64,000 nt of DNA, taken from assembly GCF_000006565.2 (NCBI RefSeq), contig NC_031475.1, positions 1,633,535-1,697,534 of the forward strand, read 5' to 3'. The DNA is from Toxoplasma gondii ME49 (taxonomy: Eukaryota > Apicomplexa > Conoidasida > Eucoccidiorida > Sarcocystidae). The notes beneath the pieces were generated by a model. That model did no database searches and had not been told where the DNA came from. It saw only the letters and a list, made by a program, of their open reading frames with translations. Positions 60,001-64,000 of this stretch are shown here, in pieces (position 1 is the stretch's first letter; the number at the start of each line of letters is the position of its first letter). Both the position numbers and the translations under genes were made by a program.

Positions 60001-61717
60001 TCTTTTCTTTTTCCTTCCGACACACACCCGTTCCGATGCTTCGGCCAAAGCAGATCACACTGGCGGGGGCGACGCCCAACCAGATGAGGAAGTTGAAGGC
60101 CGAGCGACTCCACTTGTTGATTAATTCCCCCATCTGATTTTTCGCGAGTCCAGAAGTTGTGCGCCGGGGCGCAGCCTCGCCAGAACTCTCTGCGCGGATG
60201 GCCGCCGCCGCGAGGTCTTCAGGTCCAGGTCCATTCAGAGGAGGCGCCAGACCGTAGCCTGAAGAGGGCGGTCGAAAAAGGCAAGTCCAGAGAAGGCTGA
60301 AAACTACGCGAGAAGAGCGACGGAATGCTAGGAGAGAAGATGACACGAAGGAGGAGGAGCAGGAGGAGCAGCAGCGAGAAGAAAGAAGACGAAGAGACAC
60401 GACAGAGAAGACACAGCGGAAATACGGAGAAACAGGAGAGAGAAAGAGAAGGAGACAGAAACAACGCGGAAAGAGATGACAGAAAGCAAAAACAAACACA
60501 ACGCCGAACTTCACCATTATTGATGCGTCTCGTCTTCCTCGTTGAACTGGACGCTTTTCACTCGCTTCTTCTTCTGTCTCTCCTTCTCTTTCTCCCTCTC
60601 CGTCTTTTTCTGTCTCTTCTGCTCTTTCTTTCGGTCTCTATTCCCTTCCGCTTGGCGTTCTGTCTAAGTGGGCTTTGTTTGCGCTGTACCTGGAAACTCG
60701 ATTGCGAGCACATGGGCGTTGAGAAACTTCGAGAGGACATCCATCTCTTCGTAGATCTGTCCAAGGTCGCAAGAGTTGCCTGCCGCAAAAAAGAGAGAAC
60801 AACGGAAATCTCCTGGATGTGAACATGCCAAAGCTCGCTGCGAAACAGTCTCACAACATGCGAAGGGGCATAAGCTCGCCATCTGAATCTTCTCTCTCGT
60901 CCTTCTTTCTCTTCTTTCTTCCCTTTTTTGTCAGCTTTCTTCTCTTCTTTCTCTCCCTCTTTCTCGTCTTCCTTCTCCTTTTTCTCTCTCTGTCTCTCCT
61001 CCTTCTCGTCGCCACTCCTCCTCCCCGAGTCTTCTTTCTCTCCTGTCTCTCCAGTCTCTCTCTTGTGTTCTCGCTGCCTCACCATGCCAGTAGAGGATGG
61101 TGCACTGACTCTCCCCGCCAGGAGCCTCGATGAAGAAGGCGGGGAACAGTCTCTGCTTCGCGCGTTCTTGCCGGTGGACGGCTTCTTGCTCCGCCACCGC
61201 CTCCGCAGAGAGACTCCCGCGGGGAACCTTGGGCTTGAAATCTTCTTCGATCCACAGCAGGCCGGGAAGCTGAGTGGCGTACTGAGAAAAGCGAACGCCG
61301 ACCCGCGACAGAGCCGTGAAAGAAGAAAAGGAAGACGAGACCGGACAGCAGCAGAGAAGAGAAAAGAGAGAAGAGAGAGGAGAGAAGAGAAAAGAGAGAA
61401 ACGCGAAGGAGGACGAGACAGAAGAAAAACAAGGAAGAGCAGATGGGGGAGAAATACGGAGAGAAAGGAGAGACACGGAGGAAGAGACGCGGGAGAGAAG
61501 AAAGCAGGAAACGAGCACGAGAGGCTACTAACAAAGGGGAACAGAGACGCAGAGCAGCGAGAAGGCAAGACAGAGCGAGGAGAAGCGGCGAGGCCGACAC
61601 AGGAGAGGAGAGAGCGATCTCGACTTCTGCCAACAGAGAGAAAGAGGGAAAACATACCGAAGAAGCCGGAGCAGGGAAGAGGATCGCATCCCCCAGATTG
61701 CTCGATGAAATGCCCAT
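57062..61717 (-). CDS. ABHD17-like alpha/beta hydrolase, likely N-myristoylated, 8 exons, about 532 aa
   Basis: Exons: 61717-61658, 61281-61083, 60779-60690, 60258-60028, 59363-59262, 58582-58359, about 58088-57996, 57661-57062; total 533 codons with stop. The start MGISSSNLGDAILFPAPASS has Gly2 and Ser5-Ser6 as required for N-myristoylation and aligns with plant ABHD17-type proteins, which also begin MGxxxS and continue to an FPP(S)P block. Core motifs are TILYWHG, NSCDLGQIYEEMD, VLAIEFPGYG, the nucleophile elbow GRSIGTG (Ser190), LIVHGLDDEVIP (Asp264 or 265) and SSHNSYY (His295). ABHD17 enzymes remove palmitate from membrane-bound signalling proteins; that role is inferred. The last 200 or so residues are Ala/Ser-rich and probably disordered. 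The acceptor of exon 7 is uncertain: the best in-phase one has no good polypyrimidine tract. Confidence 0.82.
58186..58322. repeat. TA-rich microsatellite in ABHD17-like intron 6
   Basis: Two TA runs separated by about 40 bases of mixed sequence, inside the intron before exon 7. Confidence 0.85.
59560..59810. repeat. Polypurine tract in ABHD17-like intron 4
   Basis: GAGA/AAGAGA-rich + strand, so pyrimidine-rich in the gene's own transcript. A similar tract lies at 60310-60500 in intron 3. Confidence 0.75.
61310..61650. repeat. Polypurine tract in ABHD17-like intron 1
   Basis: GAGAAGAGAAAAGAGAG-type sequence on the + strand directly upstream of the exon 2 acceptor as seen by the gene. Confidence 0.75.
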
Positions 61718-62308
61718 GTTGTTGACTTGAGAGCAAGCGTAGACTTGGCAGCGAAGCGACAGGACCGTGGCGGCGAATTCGAAGGAGAAGAGCAAGGAGA
61801 GGAACGGCGACGGAGCCCAGGAAGAGGACAAGGGAACTGTCCGCTTCGCAGGCTTCTGAGGTCGAAAGGACGAGGTCTGAAAGCCAGGCGTCTTCTCTTG
61901 GGAGGCGCCGATGTTCAAGAACTTCAAAAGAGCAGACGACAGAGGGGTGCTGAGGCCCAACAACTAAAAGGAGAGGAAAAAAGGCGCGAAAAGACAAGGG
62001 GAGTCGTCCAAACACCTATACATCTCGTGCTCCTCTCCGCTGTCGCGACGCTCGAGAGGGCTTCTTCGAGGCAGGCTACGGTTTTCGCGTCACTCTCTTC
62101 GTCTGACGGAGTTACACAGCTTTTCCAGAAAAATCCGGGGATACCAACATGCCCCGAACGAGGAAAGTTCCACCGGCTATACGCAGGCTATACGCCGGAA
62201 GTCGAGGAACCTAAAGCTGTCTATATTCATATGTCTCTTCCAATCGACGTCTCCTCTACAGCTCTCTACATCATACACATGCAGGTGGATGTGCATAGAC
62301 ATACATAC

Positions 62309-62348
<40 letters not shown>

Positions 62349-64000
62349 GACGTACACGAGTGGAGACAGAAGTGGGTAGAGGAGTAACTGCGGCAAAAGT
62401 GTAGAGGTAAGAGAGGCAGAAGATGTGCAGCGAATACGAGAGGGAATGGAAATGTCCTCGTGGAAGACAGCGTCTCGACGTTCTTCTTCACATTGGAGGG
62501 GGCGTGCGACGTTGCACTGTTGGAACTCGACACAGGCGCGGGTGAAGTCGCAAAGCGCAGATCGAGGAAGCGGCAGATTCCTGGGAACGCCTGCCTTTCT
62601 CCATCGACTTCGTGAAGCAAAGTCGACGGCAGTTCTCTGGAAAACGAAAAACGGAGAAGAGTGCCCTGACGATGGCTCCGAGAGAAGTCGCAGCGCTTAG
62701 AGAGGCGCGCTCCTCCCGCGCTCGCTGACTCGTGAGGCACGACCCTCAAGGCAAAACCCGATTGAAGCAACAGCGTGTTTCTGACGAACGAGGGCAAGAA
62801 AAGAAGCAAGGAAAGAGGCGAGAAAAGAAGCCGTAGAAAAAGCAAGCAAAGGAGACAATCAAAGGGGAAACGACGAGGTCCGCGCTGTCGGCCAAGGGCA
62901 GCTGATTGATCTACGCAGTTTCCCGCTAGGCACCCCTGAATGAGAGACAAGAGGCTCAAACGCGCCCAAAATGCGCTTGGCGTTCCACCGGCGAGCTGGG
63001 TAAGGCAGTCTCTCGTCTTCCGCATGCAGAGAAAAAACTCGCGGAAAAGAGAAAAAAGATCGGATCCCAAGAGCAGAGAACGGTATGAAGAGCCGCCGCT
63101 CTTCCGCGTTGGACGGAGGCCGCAAGACAGCGTGCGCGAGGCAGCGGACACTGCTGGATTTGCGGCAGACGAAGCCGAGACCAAGGCCTGTCATCTCGAG
63201 AAAATGCAGCTCCTCTACTCTTCTTCCTCGAGAGAAAAGCAACTACTTTTGGCGAAAAACGCGCCCGCCGCGCCACTCAGACGCTCTGTTCCCAGGTGTA
63301 CATACACAGGAGCTATCTGGCATGCCGCGCCCTTTCAGTTAGGTTTTCTGCGAAGACGTCCGAGCGGCGGTTTCCCCCTTCTTCGGGTTGTCTCAAGGAT
63401 TCGAACGCTTCTCTTCAGTTGAAGATGCTCAGACAGAAAGGAGGAAACGGCCACGTGTGCGTTGAAGGCGTTCTCTGTGATTCGAAACCTTCCACAAACC
63501 GCGTTCGGTGTCGATGCCGGCTGTCGCATAGAGTTGAGACAAGCGGCAAACACAGAAACGCCTTGGCGTCCTGCTCGCAGCTTTTTTTCCCTTTGACACT
63601 GTGCTGGGAAGCTTGTAGCACTCGAGCTACGAGAGAGTCGCAGGGTGCGGCGAAGCGTCTATTTGAAAAACCGGCACCTGCATTTACTGTCTGGACACAC
63701 ATCACGACTTCCACTTGGCGGTCTCCTTTCTAAGGCTCACATGTACGGCACACACGCACCAGAATCTTGTTAACCTGGCTCCTGTTGTGGGAAGCGGAGG
63801 ATCGCCTTTTAACTGGATCACACCTTGAAGATCCCTCTTTGCCGGATCCAAGTTCTAATGTGTTGGCAGAGCACGGTTACTATGAATATTGAAGACATCG
63901 AATCTGGGATGCGTATGACTCGACTCATGTTTGCCCGACACACAGCTTCGGTGCTTGCCAACTCCTTTCCAGGGCAACACCTTACGATGTTGTGTTCACT
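61718..64000. other. Upstream region of ABHD17-like gene; no other gene recognised
   Basis: A TA microsatellite lies at 62311-62348. A 335-codon minus-strand frame (62177-63184) runs through it and has no family similarity; it may be 5' UTR of the hydrolase transcript. Nothing recognisable up to the window edge. Confidence 0.4.
62311..62348. repeat. TA microsatellite
   Basis: About 18 TA dinucleotides without interruption. Confidence 0.9.

Noticed and set aside
60558..62015. 485-codon minus-strand frame overlapping the ABHD17-like exons
   Set aside because: It runs across introns in a different frame from the recognisable hydrolase exons and is rich in Leu/Ser and Arg/Glu from the GA tracts.
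62177..63184. 335-codon minus-strand frame
   Set aside because: Covers a TA microsatellite and shows no family similarity; at most 5' UTR of the hydrolase.
63385..63420. Possible tRNA B box (GGATTCGAAC on the + strand)
   Set aside because: The match to the B box is incomplete and no A box or cloverleaf can be built around it.

Overview
The window looks like nuclear chromosomal DNA of a coccidian apicomplexan, most likely Toxoplasma gondii or a very close relative. Four things suggest this: genes cut into many short exons with GT-AG introns, roughly 50 percent GC, proteins whose closest recognisable relatives are Toxoplasma-type (H2A.X ending in SQEF, a 724-residue aminopeptidase P, a plasmepsin V-like protease), and abundant TA and GA microsatellites. 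Gene models below were built by hand from splice sites, reading phase and alignment to remembered family sequences; every multi-exon model closes in frame. No database search was run.

Layout. 1-2.8 kb: no gene seen. 2.8-10.2 kb (+): aminopeptidase P, 13 exons, one intron of the GC-AG class. 12.3-14.7 kb (+): small ankyrin-repeat protein, 5 exons. 15.4-15.8 kb (-): intronless histone H2A.X. 19.4-22.3 kb (+): ribosomal protein eL8 (RPL7A), 5 exons, with a candidate box C/D snoRNA in its last intron. 22.8-24.4 kb: a 776-bp direct duplication, each copy holding a second, very regular box C/D snoRNA candidate. 25.07-25.76 kb: twelve tandem copies of a 58-bp unit. 25.8-27.9 kb (-): meiotic recombination factor HOP2 with a roughly 400-residue N-terminal extension. 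28.96-29.03 kb (-): tRNA-Glu(CUC). 29.6-30.2 kb (+): RNA polymerase I/III subunit AC19. 31.0-36.6 kb (-): plasmepsin V-like aspartyl protease. 39.8-47.6 kb (-): nucleolar GTPase NOG1, 13 exons. 51.0-52.6 kb (-): probable organellar ribosomal protein uL22. 57.1-61.7 kb (-): ABHD17-like serine hydrolase with an N-myristoylation signal. The rest is intergenic or UTR.

There is no operon logic, but a theme is visible: eL8, two kinds of candidate rRNA-methylation guide snoRNA, the Pol I/III subunit AC19, the 60S assembly GTPase NOG1, an organellar ribosomal protein and a tRNA all serve translation and ribosome production. The least expected material is the duplicated snoRNA-bearing block, the intronic snoRNA in RPL7A, the extended HOP2 next to a minisatellite, and the protease that carries a TEXEL-like RRLAG motif in its own insert. 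The right third (about 42-62 kb) differs in texture from the left: polypurine tracts on the + strand and long TA repeats fill its introns and spacers.
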